Positions 34,931-48,400 of a stretch of DNA of 64,000 bases are shown piece by piece. Position numbers and translations under genes: made by a program. The DNA comes from Chrysopilus asiliformis (taxonomy: Eukaryota > Arthropoda > Insecta > Diptera > Rhagionidae): contig OZ035961.1 of the NCBI GenBank assembly GCA_964034945.1, positions 59,880,084 through 59,944,083 on the forward strand. The letters are read 5' to 3'. The notes beneath the pieces are model-generated. The model searched no databases and had not been told where the DNA came from. It worked only from the letters and a program-made list of their open reading frames with translations. The stretch's first letter is position 1, and every line of letters begins with the position of its first letter.

Positions 34931-36962
34931 CCCCCTCTCAGAAATCGATTTCCCATCAAATTTAGAAAAAGGGGCGTGGCCGAGTCAAGCCCCGCCCCCT
35001 CAGAAATCGATTTCCCATCAAAATTGGAAAAAGGGGCGTGGCCGAGTTAAGCCCCGCCCCCTCTCAGAAATCGATTTCCCATCAAAATTGGAAAAAGGGG
35101 CGTGGCCGAGTTAAGCCCCGCCCCCTCTCAGAAATCGATTTCCCATCAAAATTGGAAAAAGGGGCGTGGCCGAGTTAAGCCCCGCCCCCTCAGAAATCGA
35201 TTTCCCATCAAAATTGGAAAAAGGGGCGTGGCCGAGTTAAACCCCGCCCCCTCTCAGAAATCGATTTCCCATCAAAATTGGAAAAAGGGGCGTGGCCGAG
35301 TTGAGCCCCGCCCCCTCTCAGAAATCGATTTCCCCTCAAAATTGGAAAAAGAGGCGTGGCCGAGTTAAGCCCCGCCCCCTCTCAGAAATCGATTTCCCAT
35401 CAAAATTGGAAAAAGGGGCGTGGCCGAGTTAAGCCCCGCCCCCTCAGAAATCGATTTCCCATCAAAATTGGAAAAAGGGGCGTGGCCGAGTTAAACCCCG
35501 CCCCCTCTCAGAAATCGATTTCCCATCAAAATTGGAAAAAAGGGCGTGGCCAAGTTAAGTCCCGCCCCTCTCAGAAATCGATTTCCCATCAAAATTGGAA
35601 AAAGGGGCGTGGCCGAGTTAAGCCCCGCCCCCTCTCAGAAATCGATTTCCCATCAAAATTGGAGGAAGGGGCGTGGCCGATTTAAGCCCCGCCCCCTCTC
35701 AGAAATCGATTTCCCATCAAAATTGGAAAAAGGGGCGTGGCCGAGTTAAGTCCCGCCCCTCTCAGAAATCGATTTCCCATCAAAATTGGAAAAAAGGGCG
35801 TGGCCGAGTTAAGCCCCGCCCCCTCTCAGAAATCGATTTCCCATCAAAATTGGAAAAAGGGGCGTGGCCAAGTTAAGCCCCGCCCCCTCTCAGAAATCGA
35901 TCTCCCATCAAAATTGGAAAAAGGGGCGTGGCCGAGTTAAGCCCCGCTCCCTCTCAGAAATCGATTTCCCATCAAATTTAGAAAAAGGGGCGTGGCCGAG
36001 TCAAGCCCCGCCCCCTCAGAAATCGATTTCCCATCAAAATTGGAAAAAGGGGCGTGGCCGAGTTAAGCCCCGCCCCCTCTCAGAAATCGATTTCCCATCA
36101 AAATTGGAAAAAGGGGCGTGGCCGAGTTAAGCCCCGCCCCCTCTCAGAAATCGATTTCCCATCAAAATTGGAAAAAGGGGCGTGGCCGAGTTAAGCCCCG
36201 CCCCCTCAGAAATCGATTTCCCATCAAAATTGGAAAAAGGGGCGTGGCCGAGTTAAACCCCGCCCCCTCTCAGAAATCGATTTCCCATCAAAATTGGAAA
36301 AAGGGGCGTGGCCGAGTTGAGCCCCGCCCCCTCTCAGAAATCGATTTCCCCTCAAAATTGGAAAAAGAGGCGTGGCCGAGTTAAGCCCCGCCCCCTCTCA
36401 GAAATCGATTTCCCATCAAAATTGGAAAAAGGGGCGTGGCCGAGTTAAGCCCCGCCCCCTCAGAAATCGATTTCCCATCAAAATTGGAAAAAGGGGCGTG
36501 GCCGAGTTAAACCCCGCCCCCTCTCAGAAATCGATTTCCCATCAAAATTGGAAAAAAGGGCGTGGCCAAGTTAAGTCCCGCCCCTCTCAGAAATCGATTT
36601 CCCATCAAAATTGGAAAAAGGGGCGTGGCCGAGTTAAGCCCCGCCCCCTCTCAGAAATCGATTTCCCATCAAAATTGGAGGAAGGGGCGTGGCCGATTTA
36701 AGCCCCGCCCCCTCTCAGAAATCGATTTCCCATCAAAATTGGAAAAAGGGGCGTGGCCGAGTTAAGTCCCGCCCCTCTCAGAAATCGATTTCCCATCAAA
36801 ATTGGAAAAAAGGGCGTGGCCGAGTTAAGCCCCGCCCCCTCTCAGAAATCGATTTCCCATCAAAATTGGAAAAAGGGGCGTGGCCAAGTTAAGCCCCGCC
36901 CCCTCTCAGAAATCGATCTCCCATCAAAATTGGAAAAAGGGGCGTGGCCGAGTTAAGCCCCG
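34931..36962 (+). repeat. 1,016-bp tandem duplication
   Basis: Two adjacent copies, 34,931-35,946 and 35,947-36,962, with identical variant order: AAATTTAGAAAAA (34,957/35,973), GTTAAACCCC, AAAAAGAGGCG, GGAGGAAGGGG and GCCAAG monomers. The monomer at the junction reads CGCTCCCTCTCAG (near 35,947): its left part matches the 62-bp CGCTCCCTCAG monomer found at the equivalent place in the single copy at 48,391, and its right part matches the start of the duplicated unit. Confidence 0.85.
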
Positions 36963-37329
36963 CCCCCTCTCAGAAATCGATTTCCCATCAAAATTGGAAA
37001 AAGGGGCGTGGCCGAGTCAAGCCCAGCCCCCTCTCAGAAATCGATTTCCCATCAAAATTGGAAAAAGGGGCGTGGTCGAGTTAAGCCCCGCCCCCTCTCA
37101 GAAATCGATTTCCCATCAAAATTGGAAAAAAGGGCGTGGCCGAGTTAAGCCCCGCCCCCTCTCAGAAATCGATTTCCCATCAAAATTGGAAAAAGGGGCG
37201 TGGCCAAGTTAAGCCCCGCCCCCTCTCAGAAATCGATCTCCCATCAAAATTGGAAAAAGGGGCGTGGCCGAGTAAAGTCCCGCCCCCTCTCAGAAATCGA
37301 TTTCCCATCAAAATTGGAAAAAGGGGCGT

Positions 37330-40300
37330 GGCCGAGTTAAGCCCCGCCCCCTCTCAGAAATCGATTTCCCATCAAAATTGGAAAAAGGGGCGTGGCCGAG
37401 TCAAGCCCAGCCCCCTCTCAGAAATCGATTTCCCATCAAAATTGGAAAAAGGGGCGTGGTCGAGTTAAGCCCCGCCCCCTCTCAGAAATCGATTTCCCAT
37501 CAAAATTGGAAAAAGGGGCGTGGCCGAGTTAAGCCCCGCCCCCTCTCAGAAATCGATTTCCCATCAAAATTGGAAAAATGGGCGTGGCCGAGTCAAGCCC
37601 CGCCCCCTCTCAGAAATCGATTTCCCATCAAAATTGGAAAAAAGGGGCGTGGTCGAGTTAAGCCCCGCCCCCTCTCAGAAATCGATTTCCCATCAAAATT
37701 GGAAAAAGGGGCGTGGCCGAGTTAAGCCCCGCCCCCTCTCAGAAATCGATTTCCCATCAAAATTGGAAAAAGGGGCGTGGCCTAGTTAAGCCCCGCCCCT
37801 TCTCAGAAATCGATTTCCCATCAAAATTGGAAAAAGGGGCGTGGCCGAGTTAAGCCCCGCTCCCTCTCAGAAATCGATTTCCCATCAAAATTGGAAAAAA
37901 AGGCGTGGCCGAGTTAAGCCCCGCCCCCTCTCAGAAATCGATTTCCCATCAAAATTGGAAAAAGGGGCGTGGCCGAGTAAAGTCCCGCCCCCTCTCAGAA
38001 ATCGATTTCCCATCAAAATTGGAAAAAGGGGCGTGGCCGAGTTAAGCCCCGCCCCCTCTCAGAAATCGATTTCCCACCAAAATTGGAAAAAGGGGCGTGG
38101 CCGAGTTAAGCCCCGCCCCCTCTCAGAAATCGATTTCCCATCAAAATTGGAGGAAGGGGCGTGGCCGATTTAAGCCCCGCCCCCTCTCAGAAATCGATTT
38201 CCCACCAAAATTGGAAAAAGGGGCGTGGCCGAGTTAAGCCCCGCCCCCTCTCAGAAATCGATTTCCCACCAAAATTGGAAAAAGGGGCGTGGCCGATTAA
38301 AGTCCCGCCCCCTCTCAGGAAAATCGATTTCCCATCAAAATTGGAAAAAGGGGCGTGGCCGAGTTAAGCCCCGCCCCCTCTCAGAAATCGATTTCCCATT
38401 AAAATTGGAAAAAGGGGCGTGGCCGAGTTAAGCCCCGCCCCCTCTCAGAAATCGATTTCCCATCAAAATTGGAAAAAGGGGCGTGGCCGAGTTAAGCCCC
38501 GCCCCCTCTCAGAAATCGATTTCCCATCAAAATTGGAAAAAGGGGCGTGGCCGAGTTAAGCCCAGCCCCCTCTCAAAAATCGATTTCCCATCAAAATTGG
38601 AAAAAGGGGCGTGGCCGAGTGAAGCCCCGCCCCCTCTCAGAAATCGATTTCCCATCAAAATTGGAAAAAGGGGCGTGGCCGAGTAAAGTCCCGCCCCCTC
38701 TCAGAAATCGATTTCCCATCAAAATTGGAAAAAGGGGCGTGGCCAAGTTAAGTCCCGCCCCCTCTCAGAAATCGATTTCCCATCAAAATTGGAAAAAGGG
38801 GCGTGGCCGAGTTAAGCCCCGCCCCCTCTCAGAAATCGATTTCCCTTCAAAATTGGAAAAAGGGGCGTGGCCGAGTTAAGCCCCGCCCCCTCTCAGAAAT
38901 CGATTTCCCATCAAAATTGGAAAAAGGGGCGTGGCCGAGTTAAGCCCCGCCCCCTCTCAGAAAACGATTTCCCATCAAAATTGGAAAAAGGGGCGTGGCC
39001 GAGTTAAGCCCCGCCCCTTCTCAGAAATCGATTTCCCATTAAAATTGGAAAAAGGGGCGTGGCCGAGTTAAGCCCCGCCCCCTCTCAGAAATCAATTTCC
39101 CATCAAAATTGGAAAAAGGGGCGTGGTCGAGTTAAGCCCCGCCCCCTCTCAGAAATCGATTTCCCATCAAAATTGGAAAAAGGGGCGTGGCCGAGTTAAG
39201 CCCCGCCCCCTCTCAGAAATCGATTTCCCATCAAAATTGGAAAAAGTGGCGTGGCCGAGTTAAGCCCGCCCCTTCTCAGAAATCGATTTCCCATCAAAAT
39301 TGGAAAAAGGGGCGTGGCCGAGTTAAGCCCCGCTCCCTCTCAGAAATCGATTTCCCATCAAAATTGGAAAAAAAGGCGTGGCCGAGTTAAGCCCCGCCCC
39401 CTCTCAGAAATCGATTTCCCATCAAAATTGGAAAAAGGGGCGTGGCCGAGTTAAGCCCCGCCCCCTCTCAGAAATCGATTTCCCATCAAAATTGGAAAAA
39501 GGGGCGTGGCCGAGTGAAGCCCCGCCCCCTCTCAGAAATCGATCTCCCATCAAAATTGGAAAAAGGGGCGTGGCCGAGTAAAGTCCCGCCCCCTCTCAGA
39601 AATCGATTTCCCATCAAAATTGGAAAAAGGGGCGTGGCCGAGTTAAGCCCCGCCCCCTCTCAGAAATCGATTTCCCATCAAAATTGGAAAAAGGGGCGTG
39701 GCCGAATCAAGCCCCGCCCCCTCTTAGAAAACGATTTCCCATCAAAATTGGAAAAAGGGGCGTGGCCGAGTTAAGCCCTGCCCCCTCTCAGAAATCGATT
39801 TCCCATCAAAATTGGAAAAAGTAGCGTGGCCTAGTTAAGCCCCGCCCCTTCTCAGAAATCGATTTCCCATCAAAATTGGAAAAAGGGGCGTGGCCGAGTG
39901 AAGCCCCGCCCCCTCTCAGAAATCGATCTCCCATCAAAATTGGAAAAAGGGGCGTGGCCGAGTAAAGTCCCGCCCCCTCTCAGAAATCGATTTCCCATCA
40001 AAATTGGAAAAAGGGGCGTGGCCGAGTTAAGCCCCGCCCCCTCTCAGAAATCGATTTCCCATCAAAATTGGAAAAAGGGGCGTGGCCGAGTGAAGCCCCG
40101 CCCCCTCTCAGAAATCGATTTCCCATCAAAATTGGAAAAAGGGGCGTGGCCGAGTTAAGCCCCGCCCCCTCTCAGAAATCGATTTCCCATCAAACTTGGA
40201 AAAAGGGGCGTGGCCGAGTTAAGCCCCGCCCCCTCTCAGAAATCGATTTCCCATCAAAATTGGAAAAAGGGGCGTGGCCGAGTTAAGCCCCGCCCCCTCT

Positions 40301-43300
40301 CAGAAATCGATTTCCCATCAAAATTGGAAAAAGGGGCGTGGCCGAGTTAAGCCCCGCCCCCTCTCAGAAATCGATTTCCCATCAAAATTGGAAAAAGGGG
40401 CGTGGTCGAGTTAAGCCCCGCTCCCTCTCAGAAATCCATTTCCCATCAAAATTGGAAAAAGGGGCGTGGCCGAGTTAAGCCCCGCCCCCTCTCAGAAATC
40501 GATTTCCCATCAAAATTGGAAAAAGGGGCGTGGCCGAGTTAAGCCCCGCCCCCTCTCAGAAATCGATTTCTCATCAAAATTGGAAAAAGGGGCGTGGCCG
40601 AGTTAAGCTCCGCCCCCTCTCAGAAATCGATTTCCCATCAAAATTGGAAAAAGGGGCGTGGCCGAGTTAAGCCCCGCCCCCTCTCAGAAATCGATTTCCC
40701 ATCAAAATTGGAAAAAGGGGCGTGGCCGAGTTAAGCCCCGCCCCCTCTCAGAAATCGATTTCCCATCAAAATTGGAAAATGGGGCGTGGCCGAGTTGAGC
40801 CCCGCCCCCTCTCAGAAATCGATTTCCCATCAAAATTGGAAAAAGGGGCGTGGCCGAGTTAAGCCCCGCCCCCTCTCAGAAATCGATTTCTCATCAAAAT
40901 TGGAAAAAGGGGCGTGGCCGAGTTAAGCTCCGCCCCCTCTCAGAAATCGATTTCCCATCAAAATTGGAAAAAGGGGCGTGGCCGAGTTAAGTCCCGCCTC
41001 CTCTCAGAAAGCCGAGTTAAGTCCCGCCCCCTCTCAGAAATCGATTTCCCATCAAAATTGGAAAAAAGGGCGTGGCCGAGTTAAGCCCCGCCCCCTCTCA
41101 GAAATCGATTTCCCATCAAAATTGGAAAAAGGGGCGTGGCCGAGTTAAGCCCCGCCCCCTCTCAGAAATCGATTTCCCATCAAAATTGGAAAAAGGGGCG
41201 TGACCCAGTTAAGCCCCGCCCCCTCTCAGAAATCGATTTCCCATCAAAATTGGAAAAAGGGGCGTGGTCGAGTTAAGCCCCGCCCCCTCTCAGAAATCGA
41301 TTTCCCATCAAAATTTGAAAAAGGGGCGTGGCCGAGTTAAGCCCCGCCCCCTCTCAGAAATCGATTTCCCATCAAAATTGGAAAAAGGGGCGTGGCCGAG
41401 TTAAGCCCCGCCCCCTCTCAGAAATCGATTTCCCATCAAAATTGGAAAAAGGGCGTGGCCGAGTCAAGCCCCGCCCCCTCAGAAATCGATTTCCCATTAA
41501 AATTGGAAAAAGGGGCGTGGCCGAGTAAAGCCCCGCCCCCTCAGAAATCGATTTCCCATTAAAATTGGAAAAAGGGGCGTGGCCGAGTTAAGCCCCGCCC
41601 CCTCTCAGAAATCGATTTCCCTTCAAAATTGGAAAAAGGGGCGTGGCCGAGTTAAGCCCCGCCCCCTCTCAGAAATCGATTTCCCATCAAAATTGGAAAA
41701 AGGGGCGTGGCCGAGTTAAGCCCCGCCCCCTCTCAGAAATCGATTTCCCATCAAAATTGGAAAAAGGGCGTGGCCGTGTCAAGCCCCGCCCCCTCTCAGA
41801 AATCGATTTCCCATCAAAATTGGAAAAAGGGGCGTGGCCGAGTTAAGCCCCGCCCCCTCTCAGAAATCGATTTCCCATCAAAATTGGAAAAAGGGGCGTG
41901 GCCGAGTTAAGCCCCGCCCCCTCTCAGAAATCGATTTCCCATCAAAATTGGAAAAAGGGGCGTGGCCGAGTTAAGCCCCGCCCCCTCTCAGAAATCGATT
42001 TCCCATCAAAATTGGAAAAAGGGGCGTGGCCGAGTGAAGCCCCGCCCCCTCTCAGAAATCGATTTCCCATCAAAATTGGAAAAAGGGGCGTGGCCGATTT
42101 AAGCCCCGCCCCCTCTCAGAAATCGATTTCCCATTAAAATTTAAAAAAGGGGCGTGGCCGAGTTAAGCCCCGCCCCCTCAGAAATCGATTTCCCATTAAA
42201 ATTGGAAAAAGGGGCGTGGCCGAGTTAAGCCCCGCCCCCTCTCAGAAATCGATTTCCCCTCAAAATTGGAAAAAGGGGCGTGGCCGAGTTAAGCCCCGCC
42301 CCCTCTCAGAAATCGATTTCCCATCAAAATTGGAAAAAGGGGCGTGGCCGAGTTAAGCCCCGCCCCCTCTCAGAAATCGATTTCCCATCAAAATTGGAAA
42401 AAGGGGCGTGGCCGAGTCAAGCCCCGCCCCCTCTCAGAAATCGATTTCCCATCAAAATTGGAAAAAGGGGCGTGGCCGAGTTAAGCCCCGCACTCTCTCA
42501 GAAATCGATTTCCCATAAAAATTGGAAAAAGGGCCGTGGCCGAGTTAAGCCCCGCCCCAGCTCAGAAATCGAAAAAGGGGCGTGGCCGAGTTAAGCCCCG
42601 CCCCCTCTCAGAAATCGATTTCCCATCAAAATTGGAAAAAGGGGCGTGGCCCAGTTAAGCCCCGCCCCCTCTCAGAAATCGATTTCCCATCAAATTTAGA
42701 AAAAGGGGCGTGGCCGAGTCAAGCCCCGCCCCCTCAGAAATCGATTTCCCATCAAAATTGGAAAAAGGGGCGTGGCCGAGTTAAGCCCCGCCCCCTCTCA
42801 GAAATCGATTTCCCATCAAAATTGGAAAAAGGGGCGTGGCCGAGTTAAGCCCCGCCCCCTCTCAGAAATCGATTTCCCATCAAAATTGGAAAAAGGGGCG
42901 TGGCCGAGTTAAGCCCCGCCCCCTCTCAGAAATCGATTTCCCATCAAAATTGGAAAAAGGGGCGTGGCCGAGTGAAGCCCCGCCCCCTCTCAGAAATCGA
43001 TCTCCCATCAAAATTGGAAAAAGGGGCGTGGCCGAGTAAAGTCCCGCCCCCTCTCAGAAATCGATTTCCCATCAAAATTGGAAAAAGCGGCGTGGCCGAG
43101 TTAAGCCCCGCCCCCTCTCAGAAATCGATTTCCCATCAAAATTGGAAAAAAGGGCGTGGCCGAGTTAAGCCCCGCCCCCTCTCAGAAATCGATTTCCCAT
43201 CAAATTTAGAAAAAGGGGCGTGGCCGAGTCAAGCCCCGCCCCCTCAGAAATCGATTTCCCATCAAAATTGGAAAAAGGGGCGTGGCCGATTTAAGCCCCG

Positions 43301-43985
43301 CCCCCTCTCAGAAATCGATTTCCCATTAAAATTTAAAAAAGGGGCGTGGCCGAGTTAAGCCCCGCCCCCTCAGAAATCGATTTCCCATTAAAATTGGAAA
43401 AAGGGGCGTGGCCGAGTTAAGCCCCGCCCCCTCTCAGAAATCGATTTCCCTTCAAAATTGGAAAAAGGGGCGTGGCCGAGTTAAGCCCCGCCCCCTCTCA
43501 GAAATCGATTTCCCATCAAAATTGGAAAAAGGGGCGTGGCCGAGTTAAGCCCCGCCCCCTCTCAGAAATCGATTTCCCATTAAAATTGGAAAAAGGGGCG
43601 TGGCCGAGTTAAGCCCCGCCCCCTCTCAGAAATCGATTTCCCTTCAAAATTGGAAAAAGGGGCGTGGCCGAGTTAAGCCCCGCCCCCTCTCAGAAATCGA
43701 TTTCCCATCAAAATTGGAAAAAGGGGCGTGGCCGAGTTAAGCCCCGCCCCCTCTCAGAAATCGATTTCCCATCAAAATTGGAAAAAGGGCGTGGCCGAGT
43801 CAAGCCCCGCCCCCTCTCAGAAATCGATTTCCCATCAAAATTGGAAAAAGGGGCGTGGCCGAGTTAAGCCCCGCACTCTCTCAGAAATCGATTTCCCATA
43901 AAAATTGGAAAAAGGGCCGTGGCCGAGTTAAGCCCCGCCCCAGCTCAGAAATCGAAAAAGGGGCGTGGCCGAGTTAAGCCCCGCC
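37330..43985 (+). repeat. Higher-order block B, copy 2
   Basis: Copy of 28,405-34,868 in the same order and orientation. The left edge is where GGAAAAAAGGGCG (28,391) and GGAAAAAGGGGCG (37,315) differ. The right edge is at about 43,985, where a 62-bp monomer (CCCCCTCAG) replaces the 64-bp one of copy 1. It holds 192 bp not present in copy 1. Confidence 0.85.
43448..43831 (+). repeat. 192-bp (three-monomer) local duplication
   Basis: The CATTAAAATT then CCCTTCAAAATT monomer pair occurs at 43,387/43,448 and again at 43,579/43,640, exactly 192 bp apart. Copy 1 of block B has it once. The first pair contains a 62-bp unit and the second a 64-bp unit, so the exchange fell in that monomer. The end of the feature is approximate. 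Confidence 0.7.
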
Positions 43986-44090
43986 CCCTCAGAAATCGAT
44001 TTCCCATCAAAATTGGAAAAAGGGGCGTGGCCCAGTTAAGCCCCGCCCCCTCTCAGAAATCGATTTCCCATCAAAATTGGAAAAAGGGGC

Positions 44091-44660
44091 GTGGCCGAGT
44101 TAAGCCCCGCCCCCTCTCAGAAATCGATTTCCCATCAAAATTGGAAAAAGGGGCGTGGCCGAGTTAAGCCCCGCCCCCTCAGAAATCGATTTCCCATCAA
44201 AATTGGAAAAAGGGGCGTGGCCGAGTTGAGCCCCGCCCCCTCTCAGAAATCGATTTCCCCTCAAAATTGGAAAAAGAGGCGTGGCCGAGTTAAGCCCCGC
44301 CCCCTCTCAGAAATCGATTTCCCATCAAAATTGGAAAAAGGGGCGTGGCCGAGTTAAGCCCCGCCCCCTCAGAAATCGATTTCCCATCAAAATTGGAAAA
44401 AGGGGCGTGGCCGAGTTGAGCCCCGCCCCCTCTCAGAAATCGATTTCCCCTCAAAATTGGAAAAAGAGGCGTGGCCGAGTTAAGCCCCGCCCCCTCTCAG
44501 AAATCGATTTCCCATCAAAATTGGAAAAAGGGGCGTGGCCGAGTTAAGCCCCGCCCCCTCAGAAATCGATTTCCCATCAAAATTGGAAAAAGGGGCGTGG
44601 CCGAGTTAAACCCCGCCCCCTCTCAGAAATCGATTTCCCATCAAAATTGGAAAAAAGGGC
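44091..44660 (+). repeat. Tandem 190-bp trimers
   Basis: Units starting at 44,091 and 44,281 look identical over 190 bp, including the CCCCTCAAAATT and AAAAAGAGGCG marker monomers (44,275 and 44,465). A third, starting at 44,471, begins the same way and then has GTTAAACCCC instead of GTTGAGCCCC. The related place at 35,102 has a 254-bp (four-monomer) period instead. Confidence 0.8.
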
Positions 44661-45425
44661 GTGGCCAAGTTAAGTCCCGCCCCTCTCAGAAATCGATTTC
44701 CCATCAAAATTGGAAAAAGGGGCGTGGCCGAGTTAAGCCCCGCCCCCTCTCAGAAATCGATTTCCCATCAAAATTGGAGGAAATGGCGTGGCCGATTTAA
44801 GCCCCGCCCCCTCTCAGAAATCGATTTCCCATCAAAATTGGAAAAAGGGGCGTGGCCGAGTTAAGTCCCGCCCCTCTCAGAAATCGATTTCCCATCAAAA
44901 TTGGAAAAAAGGGCGTGGCCGAGTTAAGCCCCGCCCCCTCTCAGAAATCGATTTCCCATCAAAATTGGAAAAAGGGCGTGGCCGAGTCAAGCCCCGCCCC
45001 CTCAGAAATCGATTTCCCATTAAAATTGGAAAAAGGGGCGTGGCCGAGTAAAGCCCCGCCCCCTCAGAAATCGATTTCCCATTAAAATTGGAAAAAGGGG
45101 CGTGGCCGAGTTAAGCCCCGCCCCCTCTCAGAAATCGATTTCCCTTCAAAATTGGAAAAAGGGGCGTGGCCGAGTTAAGCCCCGCCCCCTCTCAGAAATC
45201 GATTTCCCATCAAAATTGGAAAAAGGGGCGTGGCCGAGTTAAGCCCCGCCCCCTCTCAGAAATCGATTTCCCATCAAAATTGGAAAAAGGGCGTGGCCGT
45301 GTCAAGCCCCGCCCCCTCTCAGAAATCGATTTCCCATCAAAATTGGAAAAAGGGGCGTGGCCGAGTTAAGCCCCGCCCCCTCTCAGAAATCGATTTCCCA
45401 TCAAAATTGGAAAAAGGGGCGTGGC

Positions 45426-48400
45426 CGAGTTAAGCCCCGCCCCCTCTCAGAAATCGATTTCCCATCAAAATTGGAAAAAGGGGCGTGGCCGAGTTAAGCC
45501 CCGCCCCCTCTCAGAAATCGATTTCCCATCAAAATTGGAAAAAGGGGCGTGGCCGAGTGAAGCCCCGCCCCCTCTCAGAAATCGATTTCCCATCAAAATT
45601 GGAAAAAGGGGCGTGGCCGATTTAAGCCCCGCCCCCTCTCAGAAATCGATTTCCCATTAAAATTTAAAAAAGGGGCGTGGCCGAGTTAAGCCCCGCCCCC
45701 TCAGAAATCGATTTCCCATTAAAATTGGAAAAAGGGGCGTGGCCGAGTTAAGCCCCGCCCCCTCTCAGAAATCGATTTCCCCTCAAAATTGGAAAAAGGG
45801 GCGTGGCCGAGTTAAGCCCCGCCCCCTCTCAGAAATCGATTTCCCATCAAAATTGGAAAAAGGGGCGTGGCCGAGTTAAGCCCCGCCCCCTCTCAGAAAT
45901 CGATTTCCCATCAAAATTGGAAAAAGGGGCGTGGCCGAGTCAAGCCCCGCCCCCTCTCAGAAATCGATTTCCCATCAAAATTGGAAAAAGGGGCGTGGCC
46001 GAGTTAAGCCCCGCACTCTCTCAGAAATCGATTTCCCATAAAAATTGGAAAAAGGGCCGTGGCCGAGTTAAGCCCCGCCCCAGCTCAGAAATCGAAAAAG
46101 GGGCGTGGCCGAGTTAAGCCCCGCCCCCTCTCAGAAATCGATTTCCCATCAAAATTGGAAAAAGGGGCGTGGCCCAGTTAAGCCCCGCCCCCTCTCAGAA
46201 ATCGATTTCCCATCAAATTTAGAAAAAGGGGCGTGGCCGAGTCAAGCCCCGCCCCCTCAGAAATCGATTTCCCATCAAAATTGGAAAAAGGGGCGTGGCC
46301 GAGTTAAGCCCCGCCCCCTCTCAGAAATCGATTTCCCATCAAAATTGGAAAAAGGGGCGTGGCCGAGTTAAGCCCCGCCCCCTCTCAGAAATCGATTTCC
46401 CATCAAAATTGGAAAAAGGGGCGTGGCCGAGTTAAGCCCCGCCCCCTCTCAGAAATCGATTTCCCATCAAAATTGGAAAAAGGGGCGTGGCCGAGTGAAG
46501 CCCCGCCCCCTCTCAGAAATCGATCTCCCATCAAAATTGGAAAAAGGGGCGTGGCCGAGTAAAGTCCCGCCCCCTCTCAGAAATCGATTTCCCATCAAAA
46601 TTGGAAAAAGCGGCGTGGCCGAGTTAAGCCCCGCCCCCTCTCAGAAATCGATTTCCCATCAAAATTGGAAAAAAGGGCGTGGCCGAGTTAAGCCCCGCCC
46701 CCTCTCAGAAATCGATTTCCCATCAAATTTAGAAAAAGGGGCGTGGCCGAGTCAAGCCCCGCCCCCTCAGAAATCGATTTCCCATCAAAATTGGAAAAAG
46801 GGGCGTGGCCGATTTAAGCCCCGCCCCCTCTCAGAAATCGATTTCCCATTAAAATTTAAAAAAGGGGCGTGGCCGAGTTAAGCCCCGCCCCCTCAGAAAT
46901 CGATTTCCCATTAAAATTGGAAAAAGGGGCGTGGCCGAGTTAAGCCCCGCCCCCTCTCAGAAATCGATTTCCCTTCAAAATTGGAAAAAGGGGCGTGGCC
47001 GAGTTAAGCCCCGCCCCCTCTCAGAAATCGATTTCCCATCAAAATTGGAAAAAGGGGCGTGGCCGAGTTAAGCCCCGCCCCCTCTCAGAAATCGATTTCC
47101 CATCAAAATTGGAAAAAGGGCGTGGCCGAGTCAAGCCCCGCCCCCTCTCAGAAATCGATTTCCCATCAAAATTGGAAAAAGGGGCGTGGCCGAGTTAAGC
47201 CCCGCACTCTCTCAGAAATCGATTTCCCATAAAAATTGGAAAAAGGGCCGTGGCCGAGTTAAGCCCCGCCCCAGCTCAGAAATCGAAAAAGGGGCGTGGC
47301 CGAGTTAAGCCCCGCCCCCTCTCAGAAATCGATTTCCCATCAAAATTGGAAAAAGGGGCGTGGCCCAGTTAAGCCCCGCCCCCTCTCAGAAATCGATTTC
47401 CCATCAAATTTAGAAAAAGGGGCGTGGCCGAGTCAAGCCCCGCCCCCTCAGAAATCGATTTCCCATCAAAATTGGAAAAAGGGGCGTGGCCGAGTTAAGC
47501 CCCGCCCCCTCTCAGAAATCGATTTCCCATCAAAATTGGAAAAAGGGGCGTGGCCGAGTTAAGCCCCGCCCCCTCTCAGAAATCGATTTCCCATCAAAAT
47601 TGGAAAAAGGGGCGTGGCCGAGTTAAGCCCCGCCCCCTCAGAAATCGATTTCCCATCAAAATTGGAAAAAGGGGCGTGGCCGAGTTAAACCCCGCCCCCT
47701 CTCAGAAATCGATTTCCCATCAAAATTGGAAAAAGGGGCGTGGCCGAGTTGAGCCCCGCCCCCTCTCAGAAATCGATTTCCCCTCAAAATTGGAAAAAGA
47801 GGCGTGGCCGAGTTAAGCCCCGCCCCCTCTCAGAAATCGATTTCCCATCAAAATTGGAAAAAGGGGCGTGGCCGAGTTAAGCCCCGCCCCCTCAGAAATC
47901 GATTTCCCATCAAAATTGGAAAAAGGGGCGTGGCCGAGTTAAACCCCGCCCCCTCTCAGAAATCGATTTCCCATCAAAATTGGAAAAAAGGGCGTGGCCA
48001 AGTTAAGTCCCGCCCCTCTCAGAAATCGATTTCCCATCAAAATTGGAAAAAGGGGCGTGGCCGAGTTAAGCCCCGCCCCCTCTCAGAAATCGATTTCCCA
48101 TCAAAATTGGAGGAAGGGGCGTGGCCGATTTAAGCCCCGCCCCCTCTCAGAAATCGATTTCCCATCAAAATTGGAAAAAGGGGCGTGGCCGAGTTAAGTC
48201 CCGCCCCTCTCAGAAATCGATTTCCCATCAAAATTGGAAAAAAGGGCGTGGCCGAGTTAAGCCCCGCCCCCTCTCAGAAATCGATTTCCCATCAAAATTG
48301 GAAAAAGGGGCGTGGCCAAGTTAAGCCCCGCCCCCTCTCAGAAATCGATCTCCCATCAAAATTGGAAAAAGGGGCGTGGCCGAGTTAAGCCCCGCTCCCT

